A stretch of DNA of 64,000 nt from Prunus persica (lineage: Eukaryota > Streptophyta > Magnoliopsida > Rosales > Rosaceae). The stretch is taken from contig NC_034013.1 of NCBI RefSeq assembly GCF_000346465.2, forward strand, positions 6,351,308-6,415,307. The letters run 5' to 3'. Of the stretch, positions 55,107-64,000 are shown one piece after another (the first letter of the stretch is position 1; every line of letters starts with the position of its first letter). The position numbers and the translations under genes were made by a program. The notes below the pieces were generated by a model that saw nothing but the letters and a program-made list of their open reading frames with translations, did not search any database and was not told where the DNA came from.

Positions 55107-57229
55107 TCAAGACTCGGTCGACGGGGCATCCTCAGTGGCCGGCTCAGCCTCTGGTATCGGGGCGCTAGCATCAGCAGGAGGGGTCTGAGCAGGAGGCTCG
55201 CCACTGGTGTCAAAGTTAATCTCCACCGAGGGGTTGAACCTGACCAACCTATCTTCCCAGCGAAGCTGCTCATCAACCAGTCGGTCCATGATATAGCTCT
55301 TCAGCTCCTCTGAGGATCGGAAGGACTCAATCGCCTCGACTCGGGCAGCAACCACCTCCTCGGCCTTCGATCTCTTCAGCTCCTCCACCTCCTTGGCCAG
55401 GGCCGCCTTTTGAACCAGCAAGGCGTTCTTCTCTCGGATGGCCTCCTGCGCCTCCGCCATTTTGCTCTTGGCTAGCTCATCCCGCCTCTTCAGCCTCTGG
55501 ATCTCCTTGTCAGCCTTAGCCATGCTGACGTACATCTCGCCAAAGGCCTGCAAAACAAAAACCATGTTAGTCAATCCACACACACACAATCCAACACAAA
55601 TACATTCAAAAAGGGCCTAAACACTTACATAGGCAGAGGTGAGGATCGTCTTTTGGGCCCGGTCAATGAAAGAAGAAGCTGGAGTCCTCGCCAGAGCCTC
55701 AGGGTCGCTCTTCACGCCTTCCAGGAAGACGTTCACTAAAGGCACCTCCTGCCGGTGCATAGCCAGGTTGACCTCCTTCTTCTGCTGGCGTAGTCTGCCG
55801 AAGTCTACCTTCTCTACCCCTTCAGCGAACACGTCCTCCATGCCGAAGGGTAGCTTCGGCGGTGCCTGCAGATCAAAGGGCGGAAGTCTCGGCCCTGACC
55901 CCATCACATGCTGATGAGCCTCCTCCAAGGCTTTCCTTTTCCCCAGCACGTCCGCGACCCGACCCTCATCATCATCCCTGGGTCATTTTCCAGCACTCTT
56001 CTCAGCTTTCTTGGCCCGAGACTCCCTCAGCCGCTTCTGCATCTCGGCCTCATCAATGTCTACGGCCACCTTCGTGCTCCCCCTTATGATGCCAGCCACT
56101 GTCCAAACAAACAAAACAACTACATTAGTCCCAACCACAAAAGGCCCAGCACACAACTCATGAATGTGACCCAGGTACTTACTTCCTTGAAGGAGTCCGG
56201 ACTCAAACAAATTCTTCTGAGTGACTAGGTTCTCGCACTCGCGCTCGGTCTCCGACAGCTGCGCCCTCACCCACTCAACCTCGTCTTCCTGCTCCTTGGA
56301 GATAGGCCCCCACTTCACTGAACCTGCACCAAAGGTTAGATACTACTTAGCCATTTATACTGGCACAGACAAAATAGAGAACCAAGAACAAGAGCTACAG
56401 CAAAACACTATCAAACATCAAACAGTCTTAAGGAATGGGGCCGAGGACCTATAGACTGGAAGTGGGTAGGAATGTGTTGGACAACGCTCTTCCCTGGCGG
56501 ACTCTCCCAGTTCCCATAAGCCATGCACCACCTGTTCCTCCAGGACTTTTGTGTAGTTGGCTTGTGCCCAATAAAATAGCCTCTCTCCCTCGCCTTTCGG
56601 CAATTCGCCTGTACCCAGCCAAAATTCCCCTGCTGCTTCGAAATAGAATACAAGTACATGAACTGCTCGAACGTTGGCTCCCCCAACCCAGCCAACCACC
56701 AGGCAATGTACACCCCATGAAGAAGAATCCAAAAGTTGGGATTATACTGCCCCGGCGCATACCCCAACTTAGCCAACATCATCTGCCCCCACGGATGAAA
56801 GGGTAGTCTGAGGCCGTGTCGATACATATCCGTGAAAATCATCACGGAGTCATCCGCGGGATATCTGACTACATCGGCCTCCGTGGGTAACCTCAAGCCC
56901 ACATAGGCTGGCACACAAAAATCTTTCCGCAGCTGGGCCAACTTTGCTTCTGTAAGCGTATTCCGCCTCGGCAATGGGACACCAACCTGAATGTCTACTC
57001 CCTCTGAAATTGAAGCCCCAGCTATACCCACGGACCCTGATGGTGATGCCTGGTTACTCGAACCCACCTCTTGCGTATGAGGCAAGGCTAGAACCCGGTT
57101 CGCTATAGCCTCTAACTCTACGTAATTCCTCTGCATCTCCCTATATGCAGCCGACCCAGAGTCTACTGATGGCTCACCCCCCTCAGCCCCACGCCCTATC
57201 ATCCTACTTTCTATAATGCCTTCTACCAT
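55107..57229 (-). pseudogene. Spliced antisense gene in the 3' region of the Tat element
   Basis: Minus-strand exons 56449-57229, 56183-56323, 55629-56098, 55107-55547 join with GT-AG introns and exact phases (1, 1, 0), to give about 610 codons with one internal TGA at about 55990. Exon 1 encodes a domain reading LRKDFCVPAYVGLRLP, then DMYRHGLRLPFHPWGQMMLA, LGYAPGQYNPNFWILLHGVY and WVQANCRKARERGYFI. This matches the plant putative gypsy-type transposon protein family (PF04195-like) as I know it. Exons 2-4 are Glu/Lys-rich coiled coil (EMQKRLRESRAKKAEK; EIQRLKRRDELAKSKMAEAQ; KNALLVQKAALAKEVEELKR), with an acidic Pro-rich end. Transcribed towards pol, opposite to the element. Antisense ORFs are known for Tat-group elements such as Grande. 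Function unknown. Confidence 0.82.
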
Positions 57230-57327
57230 ACCCTCTGTCCCTGAACTCTCCTCTTACAATTACAATTACAAAACTCACAAGTTCCCAACCCAGAAGTTAC
57301 TTCTCGACCGCGAACTTGGGGGACTAC

Positions 57328-57834
57328 TGTTTACACCATAATGATCCGAGCAGACCCAGCACCAAAGTGACTAGCACCAAGGCAGCCACGCCTTCTCCTG
57401 TGCCGAAGGAAGACACACTTCCGAGGTGCCAGACACCTACCGAAGCTCTCAGCTGCCAAACCTAATCTCCAGGACACGTGTCGCCACCACGACGACTTGC
57501 ACAAAGTCCCACATCGGAACTTTGTGCAAACCTCCTACTTTCACCTCCCTATAAATAGGGAACAGTACCCAGGTAAAAAGGGTAACTATTCTCCCACTTT
57601 TACTGTTACTCTGCCAGACTTACTACTTGTAACTGACTTAGGCATCGGAGAGCCTTTGGCCGGCACCACACCGGTGTCCGAAGCTTAACGATTGCTTCTC
57701 CCACTTTGTCTTCTGCAGGTTTCCCATCAACCTATATTTCACCAAGGGCCTCAGCTCTCTTCCCTGCTGAAGACCCCGCATACCTAATCCCTAAGTTGGA
57801 CTCACTATTGGCCGGGCCATTTTGAGCATCAACA
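57328..57834 (+). repeat. 3' LTR of the Tat element
   Basis: Same length as the 5' LTR, with eight substitutions and no indels by my count (six are transitions or CT/GA-type changes). The purine-rich GAACTTGGGGGACTAC just before it is the polypurine tract. Confidence 0.96.
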
Positions 57835-58269
57835 ACATGAGTGCAAACATAAATGTGCAGTGAGAGGTATTATTCATTTGCATAAAATTAGGGGATGAAA
57901 AATGATCAGCTACCAAATGAAGATCTAGTGGCATGATTTGTACATAAATCAACTTACTTGGACGCATTGTCATCCAATTTCAAAATTAGATTTTACATAA
58001 ACGTTGTATTATTGGTGGGTTATCGTCTATGTTATTTGAGTTACAAAGGCCTATTTTAGCATACGAAGGAACCAGTTGCAAACAAATTGGGATTGCGAGG
58101 ACATAAGTTGAAAATGATAAAAACTAAGGGCCCCAAAATTATAATTCCCCAAAAAAAAAAAAAAAAAAAAAAAAAGGTGCAGCAGAAGAGTCCAAATTAA
58201 ATGTGCCCCGTGATCAAAATCAACTTCTTGTGACACACATAAGAACTTGAATAAAGAGTTTCAAAATAC
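57835..58269. other. Intron of dioxygenase copy 1, right of the retrotransposon
   Basis: AT-rich intron sequence with a poly(A) run at 58149-58174. It joins the exon donor at 58268-58269 (GT on the minus strand). Confidence 0.7.
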
Positions 58270-58483
58270 CTGAAATCTGTGGGATTATGAGGCCATGAAC
58301 TAATCCAATCTTCAACGGGGTAGGCGTAAAGCTTGATCATGTCCCTCGAATTAGTCACAAATCTCGCTGGCTTTCTTACATCTTCAGACAAGAATATATT
58401 CTTCTAATCCATTGGCAAATCGAAGAATTTTGACAATGAGCCAAGAGCATTTTCAGTTGCTTATCCCGTACGTGATTGATAAC
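58270..58483 (-). pseudogene. Dioxygenase copy 1, second exon with frameshift and stop
   Basis: Starts VINH after an AG acceptor and ends WPHNPTDFR at a GT donor. Reading shifts frame near 58450, and a TAG interrupts the second frame near 58409. The 3' half (SEDVRKPARF to TDFR) is clean. Confidence 0.75.
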
Positions 58484-58591
58484 CTACAAGTACAAGGATA
58501 CATACATGAGTTACAACAATAATAAAATTTATTTATTAATATAAATAAAAAGCAACCTGAAATTAACATGTAATTCTATCATGTTTGGTAC

Positions 58592-58716
58592 CTGAAACAA
58601 GCATCGTGAATACTTTTGACCACAAGAGGCTTCGTATGTGATTTTTCATGGTGCAGCTGAGTAACGTCAATAGTGGTTACTTGTGAAGAACGTAAAATTG
58701 GCACCAAAGAATTCAT
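58592..58716 (-). pseudogene. Dioxygenase copy 1, first coding exon
   Basis: Encodes a leader beginning MNSLVPILRSSQVTTIDVTQ and ends at a GT donor after CACGATGCTTGTTTCAG. Open throughout. An upstream poly-Glu stretch without an ATG in frame may hold the original start. Confidence 0.7.
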
Positions 58717-58745
58717 CTCTTCTTCCTCCTGCAAGTAGAAACTAG

Positions 58746-58746
<1 letters not shown>

Positions 58747-58813
<67 letters not shown>
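58747..58813. repeat. (GA)n microsatellite upstream of dioxygenase copy 1
   Basis: About 33 GA units, 30 bp upstream of the first coding exon on the minus strand (reads as CT in the gene's sense). Confidence 0.95.
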
Positions 58814-58814
<1 letters not shown>

Positions 58815-59514
58815 CAATTCACATGACATACAGGTTTGGTTTTAGGACAATTATTTACTCTACTAAAAGCCATGCATACGTACCTTACAGTTTTGAGAAA
58901 AAGTTTTGTTTAGATGGAACAAGGAAAGTTCCGTTTTGAATTGTCTCAGTAACTAGATCAGAAAGAATGCACAGAAATTTGGAAAAATGTGTCTGTGTTC
59001 TCTAATTTGGGTTTGATTTTCGTATTCTTTGGAGTGCTAGCTTCAAAGCACCAGAGAGAACCAACGTTGTAGATTGAGTTTTCCAAATATCAATAGAGCA
59101 TCAAAGAAATATCGGCAACATACCAAGTGCTAGCACACGTATCAAAAACTCTTATTAGAAATAAAATTACTCCAACGCTAAAAAGCTACTACTTATTGCA
59201 TAAGTGCTCAAGCGCTAACTAATTAGTGAGTCAATATGACGTTAATTGTTTGAGCCCCATATGATATGATTTTATAATATGAACTGTTTATTAGACATCA
59301 GTCAGCAATTATATCTCCGTTCAAATGCTTGGATCATGAAATTATATTATGGAGTAAGACCCATCGAATGATTAGTGTGCCATATTACGTAACTAATAGC
59401 GCTTAAGCGTTGGTGTTACGGTTCCTAAAGAATTAAGCTCTAGTATATACATTTACATCAAGTTTGTTGCTTTACTATAACATATCAAAGGGCAAGGAAA
59501 ACACAAATTTTTAT
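58814..59514. other. Spacer between the two dioxygenase copies
   Basis: AT-rich, should contain the copy 1 promoter and the end of copy 2. No other feature recognised. Confidence 0.5.
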
Positions 59515-60365
59515 TCAAATCTTAAGGCACTCTATGTAGGGTTTCTGTTCTTTAGAGGAGAGATGTTTGAAAAATTCATGTAAGCTAGTTGCCCTCTTAT
59601 CTTTTGGGTTGCTCTTCATCAACCAGCTCCATTGCAGGCTCCACTACCATCTCTCCCATGGTTAGGCATAGAAAGCTGGGTATCGAGGCCCCACTCGTTT
59701 GAGGACTTGGAGTCACTCTGTGGAAAACACTCACTACAAGAAAAAAAGGCTAATGTAACGAAAACATTTCCTCACATTAGGCAAAATTTCCTCGCGATTA
59801 CGTTAAAGTGACCATATTCTGGCGTCACAAGGGTCGTCACATTAGGCCCCTCACCCGATGTCGAATGTGACGACTATAACTCAGTGTCACATATAGGACA
59901 CTGTGACGAGGTATGAATTTGTCACTGTTTACAATATATGACTTCTCGTGTTTTGTCACATTGTTTCTTTTGTGACGTGAAACAATAGGTCACCTAATTC
60001 ATTTTTTGATGACTGGCAAATAGTCACATCATATCTAATATGACGACAGACAAGTTGTCACAACGTTCAATTTGTGAAGCTTTATAAATTGTCACTTTAT
60101 TTAAAAATATGACATATAACAAATCGTCATATTGTATAATTTGTTAAGCCAAAAAAACTCATGACAATTGATAATACGTGTGAATGATTTCATGACAATG
60201 ATCCTAATAAATATAATACTCTGCATCAAGAATAAAAAAGCTTCATATCATAGATGAATAATATCCAAAATAGCATATCCAAGTTAAGTATTTGCTTAAT
60301 AGTATATCCAAGGTTCTAAACACGCTTAATATCCAAAATAACATAATGTAAATGTAAATCTCATC

Positions 60366-60647
60366 CTAGGTTGTTGCTGACGGCATCAAAGCTGCACGCA
60401 ACATTGACATCAACTGTGCATTATCCAGCCCATCATTGTTGGATGCCTCCAAAACAGCCACCAAATTAGAATAATCTTCCTGCACACTTTGCATATTTGT
60501 GGCAAGCATTCTATACTGTATCTTGTAACTTGCTAAGCTCAGAATTAGAAGCTCCAGAAAAAAAGTAGTTGAGATATTGGCTTCCATTTGAGGAAAAGCA
60601 CCAAGACCACAAATTGTCCTACCTTTCACTCCAAGTACATCACCCAT
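60366..60647 (-). pseudogene. Open frame in the CACTA element, possible accessory protein fragment
   Basis: 93 codons, in part coiled coil (YKIQYRMLATNMQSVQEDYS). It lies where En/Spm-type elements keep their second, transposase-associated gene product, but no motif confirms this. Confidence 0.35.
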
Positions 60648-61104
60648 GATCTTGAACTCAGCCTCAATTGGAACTCCTATTGAATCACCCTCAATATCCT
60701 CATCAGCTCCTCAATTAGCTTGGCCCTCAGTTCATTTCACATTTATTTCATTTTTTCCTATAGACAAACCAACAAATTAAAGTTGCATATGACATATGAG
60801 ATGCCATTAGTAACTGTGTGTAAGAAGAACTAATCAACCAGCACCCATCTAAAAAGCAGTATTACATAGTGTTTTCTAAATATGTAAGAGGATGCACGAT
60901 TTCTATCAATTTGGGTGCACTACTAATATAAATCATTATTGACTTACATGCTTTTCTTGGGCATCCTCACTAATCCAATTATGCTCTCTGTCTTTATGTA
61001 GCCTTTCCCAATTATCAATGAATGATAAAGGCTTCCCTTCCTATAAATCAGAAATAAAAAAACTGATTAAAGTAACATTTGTCATAAGTAACATCCATCC
61101 CATA

Positions 61105-61293
61105 TCACAACAAATGGAAGTGAACCATATCAATAGGGTGCCAAAATGAATTATGGCAATGCCTACATGGACATAATATCTCACCACTGATATTCACATG
61201 GTGTCTTGCAACATCAATGAAGAATTCAATCCCTTTCTTATAATTTGGATTGTTTCCTCGATCACGACATTTGGCAATCCACTGCCTATCCAT
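61105..61293 (-). pseudogene. CACTA transposase N-terminal (transposase-associated domain) fragment
   Basis: MDRQWIAKCRDRGNNPNYKK, then GIEFFIDVARHH and CPCRHCHN: the start of plant CACTA (TNP2-type) transposases, with their M-D-R-x-W opening and C-P-C-x-x-C Cys cluster. The frame stops after 62 codons. No downstream catalytic part is seen in the element. Confidence 0.85.
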
Positions 61294-62788
61294 TTAAAAC
61301 TTGTATTTATAACCACTATATAGAAGCAAAAATATACACAAACTTAAATAAGAAAAGTTAATGACTATGAGAAATGGCAAGGGAATTCACCTCTCTGCAA
61401 ATTATTTCTAATAAACTTGCTCCTAGCAAAAAAGCAGCAGCGAGAACAAAAACAGCCTGCCAAAAGAAAAAGCAAGCACTAGTAATTTGATAATATACAC
61501 GTTCCAAATTTATTATGTAGAAACAAATCTTTCAAGCAGCATGATGAGTTTTCATATTTTTTATGATATCCAAAAAGGCTTGGCTCATAATTGATCTTTT
61601 AGGTAGCCAACGATAGAAAGCATATTGATTAGATGTCTTATATTCTTCTATAATTGCCTCAGCAAGCACAAAAAAAGTAGCAAAGTTAATAAAATAAGTA
61701 AATAAAAGGAAAAGTACCAATAAAACTTCATATTACATCCCAATCTCCTCCTAAAGCACAACTCCAATTAGAACTCTAAGAACGAGATTTTTGAAAAATA
61801 AACACCGATTCATATTCCTATTTTTGAAAAGCAAAGATAATAAAGCAAATTAACAACAATGCATAAAAACCCAATAAATCAAATTATGCACGAAGAGATT
61901 TCTTTAACATTAAATTTCACAAATAAACCAATCAACAATCATAGGATGATTCTATAAATCCTAAATCTTAAACATGCAGAAATTCACCAAAATACTCAAC
62001 TTACCCAAAAATGAAGCAAAGAGATTCGACCAAAAAAGCAAAGAGATAAAAAAAAATTACAAATATGATACCTATATTAGGATTAAGAAGACAGAGATAT
62101 TGTGGTGCGTTGAGGAATTAGGAATGAAAGAGCTTTTGTTGACGTGGTAGTTGTCGCTGGAGCAATAATGGTTGTTGGAGAAGTAGCCGACGACGATACA
62201 ATATCAATCGTGTCGGCCAAAGATTTGAGAAACGCAGATGGCTATGAGTTTTGGTTGCAGAGTGAGTAAAGAGTGAATAAACAAAGGGAGATGAATGAAC
62301 AGTTGTAATTTTGATTAATATTTTATGTGAATAAGTGAGGCCAGGTCCTCACATGTGCGAATATGTGATGATAACTAAACCCTAAAATATAATTTTATTT
62401 TGGGGCGGGAAACTTTTCCACTCATTCCTTTTTATTTTTCATTTTTTGGATAGATATTCCCGCACTAAAAATTTATGAAGCCTTAAAATATTATATGTGA
62501 CCCCACAAGCCTCACAAATAATTTTTGGTCTTTGCCGCCCAAAACCGCCAGACTATTTGTGAGGGATTTGGCCTTCCTCCAAAATTTCAGATGTCTTCGT
62601 TGTCTTATGAGTGACGAATTTACAAGCCTCACTTTTTATTTGGTCACATTAGCCTTTTTTTCTTGTAGTGACTCTTGTCCAATCCATTCTGAGCACTTAA
62701 AGATGATTTCCTACTAAGACCTTAAGGGTACCCTTTGTTGCTGGGACAATCTTCCAAACATTATTGTCTGTGAAGTCCATGACCTCAT

Positions 62789-63281
62789 TGTTAGATTTCT
62801 TTAATACACAAACAAGATCTTTCACACAATACTGTAATACGTATAAAGACATGAACACATACCTGGAGCCATCTTCCTTAAGTACCAACTTATAAACTCA
62901 TCCATTTCGTAGCAGCAGCAATCCTAGCAAGAACAGGAAAGGCTCAAGACTTCTGCTCTCTCTTAGATTCTGTTTCAGCTTTCTCTTTATGATGAAAATA
63001 GGTTTAGAGAACGTGTCTGATGAGAGCAGGGCTTTAAGCTTATATATAGGGCTAGGTCAAGTCGTTTATACTCATCACCGATGGCCGACTTGACTTATCT
63101 TCCAAGCCCACTTAATCGGTTCACACATAAATAAAAATAAAATAGCACCCCTTAATAGGCCTCAAAACCTTTCCTTATTTCACTAGGTTTTGGGCTTCAA
63201 GGTACAACTTAATTTAAACTCTTATCAAAACCTAATATAACTTAGTATCTAGTGCACCGATCTAAATAGGAAAACATAACA
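62789..63281 (-). repeat. Copia 3' LTR
   Basis: Ends TG...CA on the minus strand, preceded by the characteristic AGTGGGAGAA polypurine tract. The 5' LTR is not in the window, so age cannot be estimated. Confidence 0.8.
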
Positions 63282-63807
63282 TTCTCCCACTAGGTCAAGC
63301 ACTAGAACACTAAGCTTCTGTATTTCGAAAGGTTTGATTATCTTTATTGGCCATGAGTTTAAAACAGTTAAGTCCTTCCCCTCAAGCTACCGTGAAAAGT
63401 GATTAAACAAAACGAACTATAGACAAGCACTGCTCTCTTTATTAAAAACAGGCCATCTATAATCACATAATGCAATCTCAAAACACATGAAGCACCTATA
63501 ACACGAACCTTAATATGTACTGATCCTTAATGTGAATCTTTATGTATTTCAGTACAAGTACCCCTTTACGACTTAGCAAGCGTCAATCTGCAATGTTATT
63601 AAAACAATAGTATTTCAAAAAAGACCATAAACTCACATGCATAAACAAAGTTGCATAATAAGTTTAAACAACTAAATAGTCAAAATGGTAGAATTTATTT
63701 AATAATAAATAAAACTGCCAACCAAATTAACATCCTTAAATGCAAATCCCTCAATCCAGAAAACAGCAAAATAAACAAAACAAATAAACTAGTAAAATAT
63801 CATAATG

Positions 63808-64000
63808 GGAACAAGACTCCCACTAGATTGCAGCAGCAAAGCTAAGAAATAGTCTCATGCTCTCAACGTGTCTTAGAAAAGCTTATGAAGGCAAAAACTT
63901 TATGAACAAATCTGCAATCATATCTTGAGTTATGATGTGATCAAACCTAACTAGTTTGTCCGCTACCTTCTCCCTCACTATTAAATACTTTCTGTCAATA
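63808..64000 (-). pseudogene. Copia RNase H C-terminal fragment
   Basis: Minus strand reads KYLIVREKVADKLVRFDHIT, then DMIADLFIKFLPS, a TAA, then AFLRHVESMRLF: the conserved end of Copia RNase H. One stop (TAA) in the frame shows decay. The 5' part is beyond the window edge. Confidence 0.8.

Larger units (their letters stand above)
48323..57834 (+). mobile_element. Complete Ty3/Gypsy retrotransposon, Tat lineage type
   Basis: 9,512 bp with 507-bp LTRs at both ends, a perfect 5-bp target duplication ACATG (48318-48322 and 57835-57839), and a primer site TTTGGCGCCGTCTGTGGG directly after the left LTR. Order: gag, protease, reverse transcriptase, RNase H, a second RNase H, integrase. Having two RNase H domains places it with the Tat group (Ogre/Retand/Grande-like). 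By eye the LTRs differ at 8 of 507 positions (about 1.6%), so insertion is recent. A four-exon gene on the opposite strand lies between pol and the 3' LTR. Coding lesions are listed under each part. It sits in an intron of dioxygenase copy 1, antisense to that gene. Confidence 0.96.
43829..58716 (-). pseudogene. 2-oxoglutarate/Fe(II) dioxygenase gene, copy 1, broken by insertions
   Basis: A minus-strand DOXC-type plant dioxygenase gene can be followed over 15 kb. Coding pieces: 58592-58716, 58270-58483, 46468-46830, 43829-44030. GT-AG introns join pieces one to two and two to three. The fold shows the VINH core start, WPHNPTDF, GLSSHTDHSF with the His and Asp iron ligands, the VGNHLEVLSN segment, and a RAS motif whose Arg binds 2-oxoglutarate, followed by the usual PATELVDEDHPERY C-terminus. 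Lesions: a frameshift and an in-frame TAG in the second piece (about 58400-58470), and a CACTA element within the codon of the distal iron-ligand His, with about 10 bp missing next to it compared with copy 2. The intron between pieces two and three contains a SINE and a 9.5-kb retrotransposon. Substrate cannot be inferred. Confidence 0.85.
59732..62670 (-). mobile_element. CACTA (En/Spm) element in dioxygenase copy 2
   Basis: 2,939 bp. Both ends read CACTACAAGAAAAAAAGGCT inward, followed by AATGT. The 3-bp target duplication ACT is at 59729-59731 and 62671-62673. The first ~450 bp and last ~150 bp carry many TGTGACGA/TCGTCACA-like words, the subterminal repeats of this superfamily. A transposase-associated domain is encoded on the minus strand at 61105-61293. 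The rest is AT-rich with no intact transposase, so it is a non-autonomous derivative. Confidence 0.93.
59515..62788 (-). pseudogene. 2-oxoglutarate/Fe(II) dioxygenase gene, copy 2, broken by insertions
   Basis: Two pieces of the same exon that copy 1 has. 62671-62788 encodes EVMDFTDNNVWKIVPATKGT to VGNHL, then TAA and further codons. 59515-59731 encodes SVFHRVTPSPQTSGASIPSF and continues VEPAMELVDEEQPK to the C-terminus after a frameshift near 59610. The iron-ligand His is present in the second piece. A CACTA element (59732-62670) sits between them, and a Copia LTR begins at 62789, cutting off the 5' side of the gene. Several point lesions (TAA after NHL, the frameshift) show it was, or became, a pseudogene. 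It is arranged head-to-tail with copy 1, a tandem duplication. Confidence 0.85.
62789..64000 (-). mobile_element. Copia retrotransposon, 3' end, running off the window
   Basis: Minus orientation. A 493-bp 3' LTR (62789-63281) reads TGTTATGTTTTCC...GAAATCTAACA on the minus strand and has a CTATATATAAGC TATA box near 63040. The purine tract CTAGTGGGAGAA lies just before it. Then about 500 bp of non-coding sequence, and the end of the RNase H domain. The 5' part is outside the window. The insertion is in copy 2 of the dioxygenase gene. Confidence 0.85.

Overview
This is a plant nuclear DNA window. Genes have GT-AG introns, the background is AT-rich, and transposable elements are dense. The families suggest a woody dicot. 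A Rosaceae/Prunus-like origin is my impression of gene style and element set, not proof.

There are five protein genes with apparently intact structures: (1) an RbBP5-like WD40 subunit of the COMPASS H3K4 methyltransferase complex (9190-12183, +, five exons, 512 aa); (2) an MFS glycerol-3-phosphate transporter of the plant G3Pp/SLC37-like family (15492-18805, +, three exons, 539 aa); (3) a short classical arabinogalactan protein with signal peptide and GPI-type tail (23085-23642, +, single exon); (4) an unassigned 316-aa protein with two glycine-rich GxGxG blocks, a coiled coil and a Cys/basic tail (28206-31568, -, seven exons); (5) a BAHD-fold acyltransferase-like protein lacking the catalytic HXXXD histidine (38804-40015, -, two exons).

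The left arm (1-9000) is repeat territory. It holds a LINE-type reverse transcriptase tail, a PIF/Harbinger transposase relic, LTR-like DNA, and two of three copies of a ~350-bp Mutator-type MITE with 9-bp target duplications. One MITE copy is split by a 1.6-kb solo LTR that carries two minisatellite blocks. The middle (33-43 kb) holds a Copia element reduced to LTR-gag-LTR, and a fold-back Mutator-like element whose mirrored arms each carry a CT/GA microsatellite and whose centre is interrupted by a Cassandra TRIM with 5S-rRNA-derived LTRs.

The right third (43.8-64 kb) is the most striking part. Two tandem minus-strand 2-oxoglutarate/Fe(II) dioxygenase genes are dismantled by insertions. Copy 1 (43829-58716) has a complete 9.5-kb Ty3/Gypsy (Tat-type) retrotransposon and a SINE in one intron, and a CACTA element (itself carrying a PIF/Harbinger deletion derivative) inside the codon of its distal iron-binding histidine. 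Copy 2 (59515-62788) has an unrelated CACTA element 8 bp away in homologous coordinates and a Copia element that runs off the window. The Tat element also carries, between pol and its 3' LTR, a four-exon gene on the opposite strand.

All coordinates and splice sites were read by eye. No database search or alignment program was run.
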